Of a stretch of 64,000 nt of DNA, positions 1-8,940 are shown in pieces (positions within the stretch are counted from its first letter, which is position 1; each line of letters starts with the position of its first letter). Under the pieces are notes generated by a model. It made no database searches. It was given only the letters and a program-made list of their open reading frames with translations, and had not been told where the DNA came from. Source of the DNA: JAFKFJ01 sp963786445 (GTDB lineage: Bacteria > Pseudomonadota > Alphaproteobacteria > Acetobacterales > Acetobacteraceae). The DNA lies in the NCBI GenBank assembly GCA_963786445.1, contig CAWAZU010000029.1, positions 80,362 through 144,361 on the forward strand, read 5' to 3'. A program made the translations under genes and the position numbers.

Positions 1-750
1 GTGTTCGCCCTGCTGCTCGGCCTCGCGCTGGCGCCCGGAGCGCGCGCCGCGGAGGCGCCCGCGAGCTTCACGCCGGCGCAGCGCGCCGAGATCGTTGCCA
101 TCATCCGCGAGGCGATGGTGCGCGACCCGACGATCCTGCGCGACGCGGTCGCCGCTTTGCAGGAGAGCGAATCGGCGCACCGCGACGCCGAGGCGCGCAG
201 CGCCATCGCCGCCGCCGGCCCGGCGCTGGTGCGCGCCGCCGGCGATCCGGTCGCCGGCAATCCGCGCGGCGACGTGACGGTGGTGGAGTTCTACGACCTG
301 CGCTGCCCGTATTGCCGGCGCATGCTGCCGGTGATCGACGCGCTGCTCAAGCGCGACCCGAAGGTCCGGCTGGTGTACAAGGACATCCCGATCCTCGGCC
401 CCGGCAGCGTGCTCGGCGCGCGCGCGGTGCTGGCCGCCCAGCTTCAGGACGGCTACGCCCGGCTGCAGACCGCGCTGATGCATGGCGGCCCGCAGATCAC
501 CGAGGACAGCCTGCAGAGCGCGGCGCGCGCGGCCGGCCTCGACTGGGCGCGGCTGCAGCACGACATGAAGGACCCGGCGATCGCGGCGCGGCTGCACGAC
601 AACCTCGACCTGGCGCGGCAGCTCGGGATCGATGGCACGCCGGCCTTCGTCATCGGCCAGCGGCTGATGCCCGGCGCGCTGGAGCTGGCCGATCTGCAGG
701 GCGCAGTGGCGGCGGCACGGGCGACGGAGGCTACTGCAGCGGCACGCTGA
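1..750 (+). CDS. DsbA-family thiol oxidoreductase, periplasmic
   Basis: Thioredoxin-fold disulfide oxidoreductase of the DsbA/ScsC type, expected to act in the periplasm. The first ~17 residues are a hydrophobic leader ending ARA. A helical N-terminal region (about residues 20-75) precedes a thioredoxin domain with the redox motif CPYC near residue 102 and the cis-proline motif GTPAF near residue 215. About 249 aa fits the family. The reading starts at a GTG on base 1 of the window, so the true start could lie further upstream. Its 3' end overlaps the convergent small gene at 731-1045 by 20 bases. The exact partner (isomerase or oxidase) cannot be told from sequence. Confidence 0.85.
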   Translation: MFALLLGLALAPGARAAEAPASFTPAQRAEIVAIIREAMVRDPTILRDAVAALQESESAHRDAEARSAIAAAGPALVRAAGDPVAGNPRGDVTVVEFYDLRCPYCRRMLPVIDALLKRDPKVRLVYKDIPILGPGSVLGARAVLAAQLQDGYARLQTALMHGGPQITEDSLQSAARAAGLDWARLQHDMKDPAIAARLHDNLDLARQLGIDGTPAFVIGQRLMPGALELADLQGAVAAARATEATAAAR

Positions 751-1045
751 GGCGCAGCGTCGGCAACAGCCGGAACCGCGCGTCGAACGCGTTGGAGTAG
801 CTGGAGCCTTCGGTGTAGCCCTGGCTGTCCGCCGTCGGGCCGAAATAGGGCCGGCTGAGGCCGGGCGTCACCGAGGCGCGCGGCGGGCCGTCGTCCGGCC
901 CGCGCGGCCGCACGGCGTCGAGGTCCGGCATCGGCGCCGGGGTGGCGAGCTCCGCCGGCGGCGGGCTGGCGGCGGCGAACGAAGGTCCGGGGTGCGGCGC
1001 CGTCAGCAGCAGCGCGCCCAACATCGCGGGTTGCCAGGCTCTCAC
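731..1045 (-). CDS. small exported protein, unknown function
   Basis: A 104-residue product with a hydrophobic leader (AMLGALLLTA near residues 7-16) followed by a Pro/Ala-rich stretch and an aromatic C-terminal part. I do not recognise a family. I chose the GTG at 1045 because it forms a GTGA 4-base overlap with the stop of the NUDIX gene just upstream, typical of translational coupling. The pair is probably co-transcribed. Secretion is inferred only from the leader. Confidence 0.5.
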   Translation of the reverse strand: MRAWQPAMLGALLLTAPHPGPSFAAASPPPAELATPAPMPDLDAVRPRGPDDGPPRASVTPGLSRPYFGPTADSQGYTEGSSYSNAFDARFRLLPTLRLSVPLQ

Positions 1046-1614
1046 AGCGCCCCTCCCGGCGACGTCGCGGCGCCGGGCACGCGCGCCTCGCCGCGCGGAT
1101 CGGCGGGCGGGTTGCCGACCGGCGCGCCGAGCGGCGCCCCCTGCCCCGCGCGCCAGGCCGCGAGCGACCACTGCACCGAGGGGAAGGCCAGCTCGCCCCA
1201 CGGGATGCTGTCCCAGGCGAACAGCCGCACCTCGGCGGTTTCCGGCCCGGCGGCGAACGACGCGGCAGCCTGATCGGCGAAGCGGGCGCGGAAGATCAGC
1301 TGCACCTGGCCGATGCGGCTGATGCTGAACACGCCGAGCAGCCCGTCGAATGCGAGGCGGACCCGCGCCTCCTCCCACGCCTCGCGCGCGGCGCCTTCCT
1401 CGGCGGTCTCGCCGAGTTCGAGGAAGCCGGCGGGCAGCGTCCAGAAGCCGCGGCGCGGCTCGATGGCGCGGCGGCACAGCAGCACGGCCCCGTCATGGCC
1501 GATGACGGAACCGACGACGATTTTCGGATTTTCGTAGTCGATATGCCCGCAGGCGGCACAGACCAGCCGCTCGCGCGAATCGCCCTGGGGAATCTGGCGG
1601 AGAAACTCCGGCAT
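1042..1614 (-). CDS. NUDIX hydrolase with N-terminal Cys pair
   Basis: Predicted NUDIX pyrophosphohydrolase of 190 aa that would cleave a nucleoside diphosphate-linked substrate. An N-terminal CAAC pair (about residues 19-22) and the following HIDYENPK segment resemble the zinc-ribbon NUDIX subgroup. The NUDIX box is at about residues 63-85: GFLELGE, seven residues, then REAWEEARV. The glycine that normally follows EE-x is an arginine here, a deviation from GX5EX7REUXEEXGU; the metal-binding glutamates are present. The C-terminal ~25 residues are Pro/Gly/Ala-rich and probably unstructured. It overlaps the small exported gene by 4 bases. Substrate unknown. Confidence 0.85.
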   Translation of the reverse strand: MPEFLRQIPQGDSRERLVCAACGHIDYENPKIVVGSVIGHDGAVLLCRRAIEPRRGFWTLPAGFLELGETAEEGAAREAWEEARVRLAFDGLLGVFSISRIGQVQLIFRARFADQAAASFAAGPETAEVRLFAWDSIPWGELAFPSVQWSLAAWRAGQGAPLGAPVGNPPADPRGEARVPGAATSPGGAL

Positions 1615-1700
1615 GGCGGCAATGGTGCCGCCTGCGCCGCCTGCTTACAACAGCGCCGAGCGGACGTTGCGCCGCCGGATGCGCGGTGGTGACCGGCGCG

Positions 1701-1925
1701 TCACACCGACAGGTCGAGCAGCGAGCCGCGCGGCAGGGCGCGCCCCGGCTGCGCCGACCCCGGCGCGGGCGCCGAGAGGGCAGGCGCCGGCGTCGGGGTT
1801 GCGGAGGGCAGCTTGATGGTCCGCACCGGCACCGCGCCGCCGCCGAGCGCCGCCGGCCCCTGGAGACCCGCCGAGAACGCCGAGAGGGATCCGGTCGCAA
1901 TCATGCGGACGATCATCCAGCGCAT
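1701..1925 (-). CDS. small putative exported protein
   Basis: A possible 74-residue protein beginning MRWMIVRMIATG, with a short hydrophobic N-terminus and then a Pro/Ala-rich low-complexity tail. No family is recognised. The longer reading upstream of this ATG is Arg-rich and looks non-coding, so the internal ATG was preferred. It could be spurious, since high-GC antisense frames in this genome are often open. Confidence 0.3.
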   Translation of the reverse strand: MRWMIVRMIATGSLSAFSAGLQGPAALGGGAVPVRTIKLPSATPTPAPALSAPAPGSAQPGRALPRGSLLDLSV

Positions 1926-2028
1926 CGGTGTACCATCCGTTAACGGGACGGACCCCTTATGGCGCAACGGTTCTCGGTTGTCAACTATTACGCTACTATG
2001 CCGCCGCCGGTTGCGGACCCGGCGGCCG

Positions 2029-2652
2029 TCACGCGTTGCGCGGCACCACGTATTCCGCGGGACAGGTCGCGGCGAATTCCGGCCGCGCCTCACAGCGCGC
2101 CGACAGCGCATCGAGCGCGGGATAGCGGCCGGGCGGGATCAGCCCGGCATCGACCATCCGCACGTAGCGGATCATGCAGGAGGTGGTGATCTGCGCCTGA
2201 TCGAGACGCCCGGCGACCGGCCAGGATTCCGCGGCGAGCGCCGCCAGCGCGCCGGTCGCCTGGGTCAGGCAGCGCGCGATCCACTCCGGCCAGCGACAGG
2301 CAGACGGCCGGATCAGCCGTTCGTAGGTGGCGGCGCCCACCTTGTCGATCGCTCCGGTCGCCAGCGCGATCCGGCGCAGCACGTCGCGACGCGCCGACCC
2401 GGACGGCGGCACCAGCGCCCGCGCGGGCCCGACCGACTGGTCGAGCGCGTCCAGGATGGCCGCGGAATCGATCAGCGTCTCGCCGTCATCGAGCACCAGC
2501 GAGGGAATGCGGCCGAGCGGATTGACCCGCCGCATCGCATCGAAGTCGGCAAACACCGAGCGCGTGTCGTGCTCGTAGGCAAACCCGAGCACGCGCAGCG
2601 ACACCGCCACGCGGCGCACGAACGGCGAGTTGTACTGCCCGACCAGGATCAT
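2029..2652 (-). CDS. glutathione S-transferase family protein
   Basis: Cytosolic GST-like protein of about 207 aa. The thioredoxin-fold N-domain reads QYNSPFVRRVAVSLRVL, has a GRIPSLVL cis-proline segment near residue 52 and a Glu-Thr/Ile-Asp-Ser-Ala glutathione-binding motif. An all-helical C-domain follows. It lies directly behind pgk. I used the ATG at 2652; a GTG at 2667 would overlap the pgk stop as GTGA and add five residues, and is an equally credible start. Substrate is unknown; family members do detoxification or simple thiol-transfer chemistry. Confidence 0.85.
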   Translation of the reverse strand: MILVGQYNSPFVRRVAVSLRVLGFAYEHDTRSVFADFDAMRRVNPLGRIPSLVLDDGETLIDSAAILDALDQSVGPARALVPPSGSARRDVLRRIALATGAIDKVGAATYERLIRPSACRWPEWIARCLTQATGALAALAAESWPVAGRLDQAQITTSCMIRYVRMVDAGLIPPGRYPALDALSARCEARPEFAATCPAEYVVPRNA

Positions 2653-2663
2653 GCGGCGCTCGG

Positions 2664-3854
2664 TCACGCTGCCAGCGCGGCCACCCCCGGCAGCGTCTTG
2701 CCCTCCAGCCATTCCAGGAACGCGCCGCCGGCGGCGCTGACATAGCTCAGCCGGTCGCGCACGCCGGCGTGGCGCAGCGCCGAGACGGTGTCGCCGCCGC
2801 CGGCGACGCTGCGCAGGCGGCCCGCCTGCGTCGCCGCCGCCACCGCCTGCGCGAACGCCGTGGTGCCGGCGTCGAAGGGCGGCGTTTCGAACGCGCCGAG
2901 CGGCCCGTTCCACACCAGCGTCCTGACCGACGCGAGGCGCGACGTGAGCAGCGCCACCGTCGCCGGCCCGACATCGAGGATCAGCGCGTCCGCCGGCACC
3001 GCGTCGATCGCGACCGTGCGCGTCGCCACGCCGGCTTGCAGCGCGTCCGCCACCACGGCATCGACCGGCAGCAGCACCGCGCACTGCGCCGCCTGCGCGC
3101 GCGCGAGAATGTCGCGCGCGGTGGCGTGCATGTCGGCTTCCTGCAGCGAGCGGCCGACCGATTTGCCCTCGGCGGCGAGGAACGTGTTGGCCATCGCGCC
3201 GCCGATGATGAGCACATCGACTTTGCCGACCAGGTTGCCCAGCAGGTCGAGCTTGGTGGACACTTTCGCACCGCCGACCACCGCCGCCAGCGGGCGCTGC
3301 GGCGTGGTCAGCGCCGATTGCAGCGCCTCCAGTTCCGCCTGCATCAGCCGCCCGGCATAGCTCGGCAGCAGGTGCGCCACGCCTTCGGTGCTGGCGTGCG
3401 CGCGGTGCGCGGCGGAGAACGCATCGTTGACGAAGATGTCGCCGAGTTTCGCGAGGTCCTGCGCGAAGGCGGGGTCGTTCTTCTCCTCGCCGGGATAAAA
3501 GCGCGTGTTCTCCAGCACCGCCACGTCGCCGTCGGACAGCGTTTCGATCACCTGCTGCGCCGGCAGCCCAATGCAGTCTTCGGCGAAGCGGACTTTCCGT
3601 CCCAGCACCTCGCCGAGCGCCTTCGCCATCGGTTCCAGCGACATCGCCTTCACGCGCTTGCCCTTCGGCCGGTCGAAATGGCTGAGCACGATGACGCGCG
3701 CGCCGTTCTGCGACAATTCGCGGATCGTCGGCGACAGCAGCTCGATGCGCGTGAGGTCGGTGATCTTGCCGTCGTGGACCGGCACGTTGAGATCGGCGCG
3801 CAGCAGCACCCGCTTGCCGGCAACCGCCACCCCGTCGAGCGTGCGCAAGGTCAT
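2664..3854 (-). CDS. pgk: phosphoglycerate kinase
   Basis: Catalyses 1,3-bisphosphoglycerate + ADP to 3-phosphoglycerate + ATP in glycolysis, or the reverse in gluconeogenesis and carbon fixation. The 396 aa match the bacterial PGK length. The N-domain has the substrate motif RADLNVP (about residues 19-25) and SHFDRPKG. The C-domain has VVGGAKVSTK, WNGPLGAFE and the nucleotide-binding GGGDTVSAL. A GGAG stands a few bases before the ATG at 3854. It is downstream of gap and tkt on the same strand, separated from gap by a strong palindrome at 3917-3948. Confidence 0.98.
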   Translation of the reverse strand: MTLRTLDGVAVAGKRVLLRADLNVPVHDGKITDLTRIELLSPTIRELSQNGARVIVLSHFDRPKGKRVKAMSLEPMAKALGEVLGRKVRFAEDCIGLPAQQVIETLSDGDVAVLENTRFYPGEEKNDPAFAQDLAKLGDIFVNDAFSAAHRAHASTEGVAHLLPSYAGRLMQAELEALQSALTTPQRPLAAVVGGAKVSTKLDLLGNLVGKVDVLIIGGAMANTFLAAEGKSVGRSLQEADMHATARDILARAQAAQCAVLLPVDAVVADALQAGVATRTVAIDAVPADALILDVGPATVALLTSRLASVRTLVWNGPLGAFETPPFDAGTTAFAQAVAAATQAGRLRSVAGGGDTVSALRHAGVRDRLSYVSAAGGAFLEWLEGKTLPGVAALAA

Positions 3855-3916
3855 GGCGGACTCCGTGTCAACGATTGCTCATCATGGCGCAAGGACGTCC
3901 CGTCCGCCGCAGACTG

Positions 3917-3948
3917 TTCCCTCTCCGCCCCAAGGGGCGGAGAGGGAA
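3917..3948. repeat. perfect 15-bp inverted repeat between gap and pgk
   Basis: Bases 3917-3931 (TTCCCTCTCCGCCCC) are the exact reverse complement of 3934-3948, with only AA between them. It lies in the 138-base gap between the gap stop and the pgk start. It resembles dispersed intergenic palindromes common in high-GC proteobacteria, and could also act as an mRNA processing or attenuation hairpin between the two cistrons. No T-run follows it on the minus strand. Confidence 0.75.
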
Positions 3949-3992
3949 GAGTGGAGGGGCGGCAATCCCGCGGGCAACGTCATCGTCCGTGC

Positions 3993-5006
3993 CTAAAGAC
4001 TTCCGAACAGCGCCGCGGTGTCCGCCATGCGGTTGGAGAAGCCCCATTCGTTGTCGTACCACCCCATCACCCGCGCGAGCGCGCCATCGACCACCGCGGT
4101 CTGCGGCGCGTCGAAGCTGCACGATGCCGGCACGTGGTTGAAATCGCTGCTGACCAGCGGCGCGGTGTTGTAGTCCAGGATGCCTTTCATCGCCCCCTCG
4201 CTCGCCGCCTTCATCGCCGCGTTGATGTCCTCTTTCGTGGCCGGCTTCTCCAGCACCACGTCGAGCGAGACGAGAGAAACGTTCGGCGTCGGCACGCGCA
4301 CCGCGGTGCCGTCGAGTTTTCCCTTCAACTCCGGCATCACCAGGCCGACGGCGCGCGCCGCCCCGGTGCTGGTCGGGATGATGTTGACGGCGGCGGCGCG
4401 GGCGCGATGAAAATCCTTGTGCAGCGTGTCGATGGTGCGCTGGTCGCCGGTGTAGGAGTGGATGGTCACCATGTAGCCGCGCACGACGCGGAAATTGTCG
4501 TGCAGCACTTTCACCATCGGCACCAGGCAGTTGGTGGTGCAGGAGGCGTTGGAGATCACCGTCATGTCTTTCGTGATGACCGAGTGGTTCACGCCGTACA
4601 CCACCGTCGCATCGGCGCCCTCGGCGGGGGCCGAGATCAGCACCTTGCGCGCGCCCGCCTGGATCAGATGCGCCGCCTGTTCCTTGCTGGTGAAGTGCCC
4701 GGTGCATTCCATCGCGACATCGACGCCGCGATACGGAACCTTCGTCGGGTCCTTTTCGGCGGCGACGCGGATCGGTCCCCAGGTGCGGCGTCCCTGCCGG
4801 ATGGTGATGGCGTCGCCCGACACCTCGACCTCGGCGGGGAAGCGGCCATGCACGCTGTCGTAGCGCAACAGGTGCGCATTCGCCTCGACGCTGCCGAGAT
4901 CGTTGATGGCGACGGGGACGACGTCCTCGCGCCCGCTCTCGACGATGGCACGCAGTACGAGGCGCCCGATGCGTCCGAACCCGTTGATCGCAACCGTCAC
5001 GGCCAT
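3993..5006 (-). CDS. gap: type I glyceraldehyde-3-phosphate dehydrogenase
   Basis: Oxidises glyceraldehyde-3-phosphate to 1,3-bisphosphoglycerate with NAD(P). The 337 aa show the NAD-binding INGFGRIGR at residues 6-14, the active-site SCTTNC near residue 155 with its catalytic cysteine, the HSYTGDQ loop carrying the partner histidine, and the C-terminal WYDNEWGFSNR. Asn-Asp-Leu follows the first beta-alpha-beta unit. It is the middle gene of tkt-gap-pgk. The start was placed at the ATG before AVTVAINGFG; the open frame upstream of it is antisense noise. Confidence 0.98.
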   Translation of the reverse strand: MAVTVAINGFGRIGRLVLRAIVESGREDVVPVAINDLGSVEANAHLLRYDSVHGRFPAEVEVSGDAITIRQGRRTWGPIRVAAEKDPTKVPYRGVDVAMECTGHFTSKEQAAHLIQAGARKVLISAPAEGADATVVYGVNHSVITKDMTVISNASCTTNCLVPMVKVLHDNFRVVRGYMVTIHSYTGDQRTIDTLHKDFHRARAAAVNIIPTSTGAARAVGLVMPELKGKLDGTAVRVPTPNVSLVSLDVVLEKPATKEDINAAMKAASEGAMKGILDYNTAPLVSSDFNHVPASCSFDAPQTAVVDGALARVMGWYDNEWGFSNRMADTAALFGSL

Positions 5007-5071
5007 TGCTGTCTTCCTTCCGCCTCTTTCGATGACATTACCGGAAGCCTTCGCCGCCGTCTTGATGTGCG

Positions 5072-7087
5072 TCAAGCCGCGGCGGGTCGGCCCGACACGC
5101 GCCGCACCGCCGCCGCCACCGCCTCGGCGGTGATGCCGACCTCGCGGTACGCCGCCTCGCCCGGCGCCGCGGCGCCGAAGCGGTCGAGCCCGATGAACAC
5201 GCCGTCGCAGCCCAGCCAGCGTTCCCAGCCGAAACTGCTGGCGGCCTCGATGCCGATGCGCGGCGCACCGCCCAGCACGCCGGCGCGGTAGGCGGCATCG
5301 GTGTGCGCGAACAGCGCCCAGCACGGCAACGACACCACCGCGACCGCCACCCCCTCCGCCGCCAGCCGCGCGCGCGCGGCCATCGCGATTTCCACCTCCG
5401 AGCCGGTGGCGATCAGCGTCGCCTGCCGCGGCCCGTCCGCCTCGGCCAGCACGTAGCCGCCGCGCGCCGAGCGGTTCTCGCCGCCATCGCCGCGCAGCGC
5501 CGGCAGGTTCTGCCGCGACAGCGCCAGCAGGCTCGGCCCGTCGGCGCGGCGCAGCGCCAGTTCCCAGCACTCCGCCGTCTCCATCGCGTCGGCCGGACGG
5601 AACACGAACAGGTTGGGCATGGCGCGCAGCGCGGCGAGGTGCTCGACCGGCTGGTGCGCCGGCCCCTCCTCGCCGAGCCCGATGCCGTCATGCGTCAGCA
5701 CGTGGATCACGCGCCGCCCCATCAGCGCCGCCAGCCGCAGCGCGGGGCGCATGTAGTCGCTGAACACCACGAACGTGCCGCCATACGGGATCACCCCGCC
5801 GTGCAGCGCCATGCCGTTCATCGCCGCCGCCATGCCGTGCTCGCGCACGCCGTAATGCACGTAGCGCCCGCCATAGGCGCTCGGCCCCACCGGCACCATG
5901 CCGCGCACCTGCGTCAGCGTCGCGCCGGCGAGGTCGGCCGAGCCGCCGACCAGTTCCGGCAGCACCGGCACCAGCGCCTCCAGCACGCGCCGGCTCGCCG
6001 CGCGCGTCGCCAGCGTCGGACGGCCGGCGGCGAGGTCGGCGCGCACCGCCGCCATCGCGTCGCGGAAATTCGCCGGCAACTGGCCCGCCATGACGCGCTC
6101 GAACTCGGCGCGCTGCGGGTGGCGCGCCAGCCGCTTGAGCCAGCCGCGGCGGCGGCGGGCGCCGCGGGCACCGGCGGCGCGCCACTGCTCCGCCAGCCCG
6201 TCCGGCACCGCGAAGGGCGGATGGTCCCAGCCCAGCGCCGATTTCGCCGCCTGCGCCGCCTCCGGCCCGCGCGCAGCGGTGCGGCCGAGTTCGGTGCGGC
6301 AGGCGATCAGCGTCGGCTTCTTCGAGCGCACCGCCATCCCCAGCGCCGCCGCCACCTGGTGCGCGTCGTGGCCGTCCACCCGCTTGACCGCCCAGCCGCA
6401 GGCGGCAAAGCGCCGCAACGGGTCGTCGGAATGGCCGGGCGTGGCGGCGCCGTCGATCGCGACGCGGTTGTCGTCCCACAGCACCGTCAGCCGCTCCAGC
6501 CGCAGATGGCCGGCGAGGCTGGCGGCCTCGTGGCTGATCCCCTCCATCAGGTCGCCGTCGGAGACGATCACCCAGGTGCGGTGATCGACCAGCGAGCGGC
6601 CGAACCGTGCCGCCATCAGCCGCTCGGCCAGCGCCATGCCGACGGCGGTGGCCAGCCCCTGGCCGAGCGGGCCGGTGGTGGCCTCGATCGCCGGGTGCTC
6701 GCCGTGATGCGGATGGCCGGCGGCGGGGGAATGCAGCTGGCGGAACCGCTGCAAATCGGCGATGCCCATGCCGTCGTGCCCGGTCAGGTGCAGCAGCGCA
6801 TAGAGCAGCATCGCGCCGTGGCCGGCGGAGAGCACGAAACGGTCGCGGTCCGGCCAGCGCGGGTCGGCGGCGTCGTAGCTGTGGAAGCGCGTCCACAGCA
6901 CGGTGGCGGCATCCGCCATGCCCAGCGGCAGGCCGGGACGGCCGGACTGCGCGCAGGCCACCGCGTCGATGGCGAGCGCGCGCACGGCATCGGCCATGCG
7001 CCGCTCCGGCGTCGCCGGCTGCGCCAGGATCGCCGCCTGCACGGCGCGCGCGGCGCCGTCCTGCATCTTGATCGCCGCGGACGCCAT
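5072..7087 (-). CDS. tkt: transketolase
   Basis: Thiamine-diphosphate enzyme moving two-carbon ketol units between sugar phosphates in the pentose-phosphate or Calvin pathway. The 671 aa are the usual length. The ThDP/metal site is seen in SDGDLMEGISHEA (about residues 160-172) and WDDNRVAIDG. The pyrimidine domain carries the conserved catalytic glutamate in REHGMAAAMNG, then THDGIGLGEEGPAHQPVEH and the C-terminal GSEVEIA. It heads the tkt-gap-pgk row, 65 bases before gap, and is divergent from the lipoprotein gene at 7187. An Arg-rich stretch near residue 295 is unusual but the frame stays open and conserved on both sides. Confidence 0.97.
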   Translation of the reverse strand: MASAAIKMQDGAARAVQAAILAQPATPERRMADAVRALAIDAVACAQSGRPGLPLGMADAATVLWTRFHSYDAADPRWPDRDRFVLSAGHGAMLLYALLHLTGHDGMGIADLQRFRQLHSPAAGHPHHGEHPAIEATTGPLGQGLATAVGMALAERLMAARFGRSLVDHRTWVIVSDGDLMEGISHEAASLAGHLRLERLTVLWDDNRVAIDGAATPGHSDDPLRRFAACGWAVKRVDGHDAHQVAAALGMAVRSKKPTLIACRTELGRTAARGPEAAQAAKSALGWDHPPFAVPDGLAEQWRAAGARGARRRRGWLKRLARHPQRAEFERVMAGQLPANFRDAMAAVRADLAAGRPTLATRAASRRVLEALVPVLPELVGGSADLAGATLTQVRGMVPVGPSAYGGRYVHYGVREHGMAAAMNGMALHGGVIPYGGTFVVFSDYMRPALRLAALMGRRVIHVLTHDGIGLGEEGPAHQPVEHLAALRAMPNLFVFRPADAMETAECWELALRRADGPSLLALSRQNLPALRGDGGENRSARGGYVLAEADGPRQATLIATGSEVEIAMAARARLAAEGVAVAVVSLPCWALFAHTDAAYRAGVLGGAPRIGIEAASSFGWERWLGCDGVFIGLDRFGAAAPGEAAYREVGITAEAVAAAVRRVSGRPAAA

Positions 7088-7186
7088 GCCATCCCGTTCC
7101 TGCGTGCCCGCTCATACGGGCCGCCCGCGGATCGGGCAAGCCGCGCCGGCTTGCCGGGCCGGGCGGTTCCTGCGAGCCTTGCGGCG

Positions 7187-7618
7187 ATGCGCACACCCAC
7201 CTCCTGGCTGCTGGCGGCGCTGCTCGGCCTCGGCGGCTGCAAGCTGATCGACCAGCGCACCTTCGAGCGCACGCCGCAGGCGCCGTCGCCGGCGGCGCTC
7301 AACACGCCGGCGCTGCCGCCGCTGCCGCTGGCGCGGCTGCAGCCTGCCAACCCCGACAGCGACTGGCGCGCACGGGTCGATGGGATCGTGCAGCAGGTAC
7401 TGGCGCGCAATCCCGACGCACAGTTCGACCTGCTGACGCCGATCCCGACTTCCGCCAGCCGAAAAATCCAGGACGGCTACCAACGCGCCGGCACCGAGGA
7501 CGCGCAGGCCGTGGCGACGGCGATGCAGGAGGACCGGGTGGACGCCGCGCACATCACCATCGGCTTCCAGGGCGATCCCGGCACGCCGACGCGCGAGGTG
7601 CGGGTTTTCGTGCATTGA
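7187..7618 (+). CDS. predicted lipoprotein, unknown function
   Basis: A 143-residue product with a lipoprotein signal: MRTPTSWLLAALLGLGGC, giving the lipobox LGGC with the cysteine at residue 18. The mature part is Pro/Ala/Leu-rich up to about residue 55, then a compact domain ending in EVRVFVH. Outer- or inner-membrane anchoring is inferred from the lipobox. No family is recognised. It is divergent from tkt and lies 110 bases before hemA on the same strand. Confidence 0.7.
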   Translation: MRTPTSWLLAALLGLGGCKLIDQRTFERTPQAPSPAALNTPALPPLPLARLQPANPDSDWRARVDGIVQQVLARNPDAQFDLLTPIPTSASRKIQDGYQRAGTEDAQAVATAMQEDRVDAAHITIGFQGDPGTPTREVRVFVH

Positions 7619-7728
7619 TCGGGCGCGGCTATGGTGCGATGCAGTGCGGCCGGTTGACTTCCATCACGGACGGCGGAGTTATCCGCGTGACAAACGGACC
7701 GGCCGCACCACCCTCGGGACCACGCCGA

Positions 7729-8940
7729 ATGCACCCTTTCCGTCTCGCCGCCCGCGCCGAACTCGACCGCATCCGTGCCGACGGCCGCTACCGCACCTTC
7801 ACGCCGCTGCGCAAGCACGCCGAACGGTTCCCGGTCTATACGCTGGAACGCGACGGGCGGGCGCGCGAGATCACGGTCTGGTCGTCCAACGACTATCTGG
7901 CGATGGGCATCCATCCGGTCGTGGTGGGCGCGGCGATGGAGGCGGCGCGCATGATGGGCGCCGGCGCCGGGGGCACGCGCAACATCGCCGGCACCAGCCA
8001 TCTGCACGACGCGCTGGAGGCGGAGCTCGCTTCGCTGCACGGCAAGGGCGCGGCGCTGCTGTTCACCTCCGGCTATGTCGCCAACCAGGCCGCGCTGACC
8101 ACCATCCTGCGCAGCCTGCCGGACTGGCACGTGTTCTCCGACCAGAAGAACCACGCCTCGATGATCGTCGGCATCAAGGGCGCGCGGGCGAGCGTGCATG
8201 TGTTCGCGCACAACGACCTCGCCGACCTGGAAGCGCGGCTGCGCGCCGCCCCACCGGCGGCGCCGAAGCTGATCGCCTTCGAGAGCGTCTATTCGATGGA
8301 CGCCGACATTTCGCCCATCGGCGCCATCTGCGACCTCGCGGAACGTTTTGGCGCGATGACATATCTCGACGAGGTGCATGCGGTCGGGCTGTATGGCCCG
8401 AACGGCGCCGGGGTCGCCGAGCGCGACGGCGTGGCGCACCGGATCGACCTGATCGAAGGCACGCTGGCCAAAGGGTTCGGCTGCCACGGCGGCTATGTCG
8501 CGGGCGACGCGGAGGTGATCGACTGGCTGCGCTCGACCGCCTCGGGCTTCATCTTCACCACCTCGCTGCCGCCGACCACGGTGGCGGCGGCGCTGGCCTC
8601 GGTGCGGCACGTGCGCGGCGACGCGGCGCGGCGGGCGACGCTGTTCGAGCGAGCGGAACGGCTGAAGACGAAACTCGCCGCCGCCGGCGTGCCGGTGCTG
8701 AATTCGAGCAGCCATATCGTCCCGGTGCATGTCGGCGAGGCAACGCTGTGCCGGCAGGTGAGCCGCCGCCTGCTTGAGGAATTTTCCATTTATGCAACTC
8801 CGATCAATTATCCGACGGTGCCGGTGGGCCAGGAGCGGCTGCGGCTGACGCCGACGCCGCTGCACACGGACGCGATGATGGACGCGCTGACGTGGGCGTT
8901 GCAGGCGGTGCTGCCGGCGGGACTCGCGGTTGCCGCCTGA
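7729..8940 (+). CDS. hemA: 5-aminolevulinate synthase
   Basis: PLP enzyme condensing glycine and succinyl-CoA to 5-aminolevulinate, the first step of the C4 tetrapyrrole route used by alphaproteobacteria. The 403 aa match ALAS length. It has WSSNDYLAMG, the Gly-rich GAGGTRNIAGT near residue 78, ESVYSMDAD, YLDEVHAVG with the PLP-pyridine aspartate, and the Schiff-base lysine in EGTLAKGFGCHGG near residue 245. The C-terminus has the ALAS-specific INYPTVPVGQERLRLTPTP. The ATG at 7729 starts the conserved N-terminus; an in-frame reading from 7615 adds an unlikely extension. The downstream methyltransferase overlaps its end. Confidence 0.95.
   Translation: MHPFRLAARAELDRIRADGRYRTFTPLRKHAERFPVYTLERDGRAREITVWSSNDYLAMGIHPVVVGAAMEAARMMGAGAGGTRNIAGTSHLHDALEAELASLHGKGAALLFTSGYVANQAALTTILRSLPDWHVFSDQKNHASMIVGIKGARASVHVFAHNDLADLEARLRAAPPAAPKLIAFESVYSMDADISPIGAICDLAERFGAMTYLDEVHAVGLYGPNGAGVAERDGVAHRIDLIEGTLAKGFGCHGGYVAGDAEVIDWLRSTASGFIFTTSLPPTTVAAALASVRHVRGDAARRATLFERAERLKTKLAAAGVPVLNSSSHIVPVHVGEATLCRQVSRRLLEEFSIYATPINYPTVPVGQERLRLTPTPLHTDAMMDALTWALQAVLPAGLAVAA

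Noticed and set aside
1959..2189. Plus-strand frame starting MAQRFSVVNYYATM
   Set aside because: The start looks protein-like, but the rest is Arg/Ser/Pro noise antisense to the GST gene.
2769..5291. Very long plus-strand open frame (840 codons) over pgk and gap
   Set aside because: It is Arg/His-rich, antisense to two clearly conserved genes, and has no family-like sequence; an effect of high GC.
5303..7618. 771-codon plus-strand frame over tkt
   Set aside because: Only the end (from 7187) is a plausible gene, the lipoprotein; the rest is the antisense of tkt.
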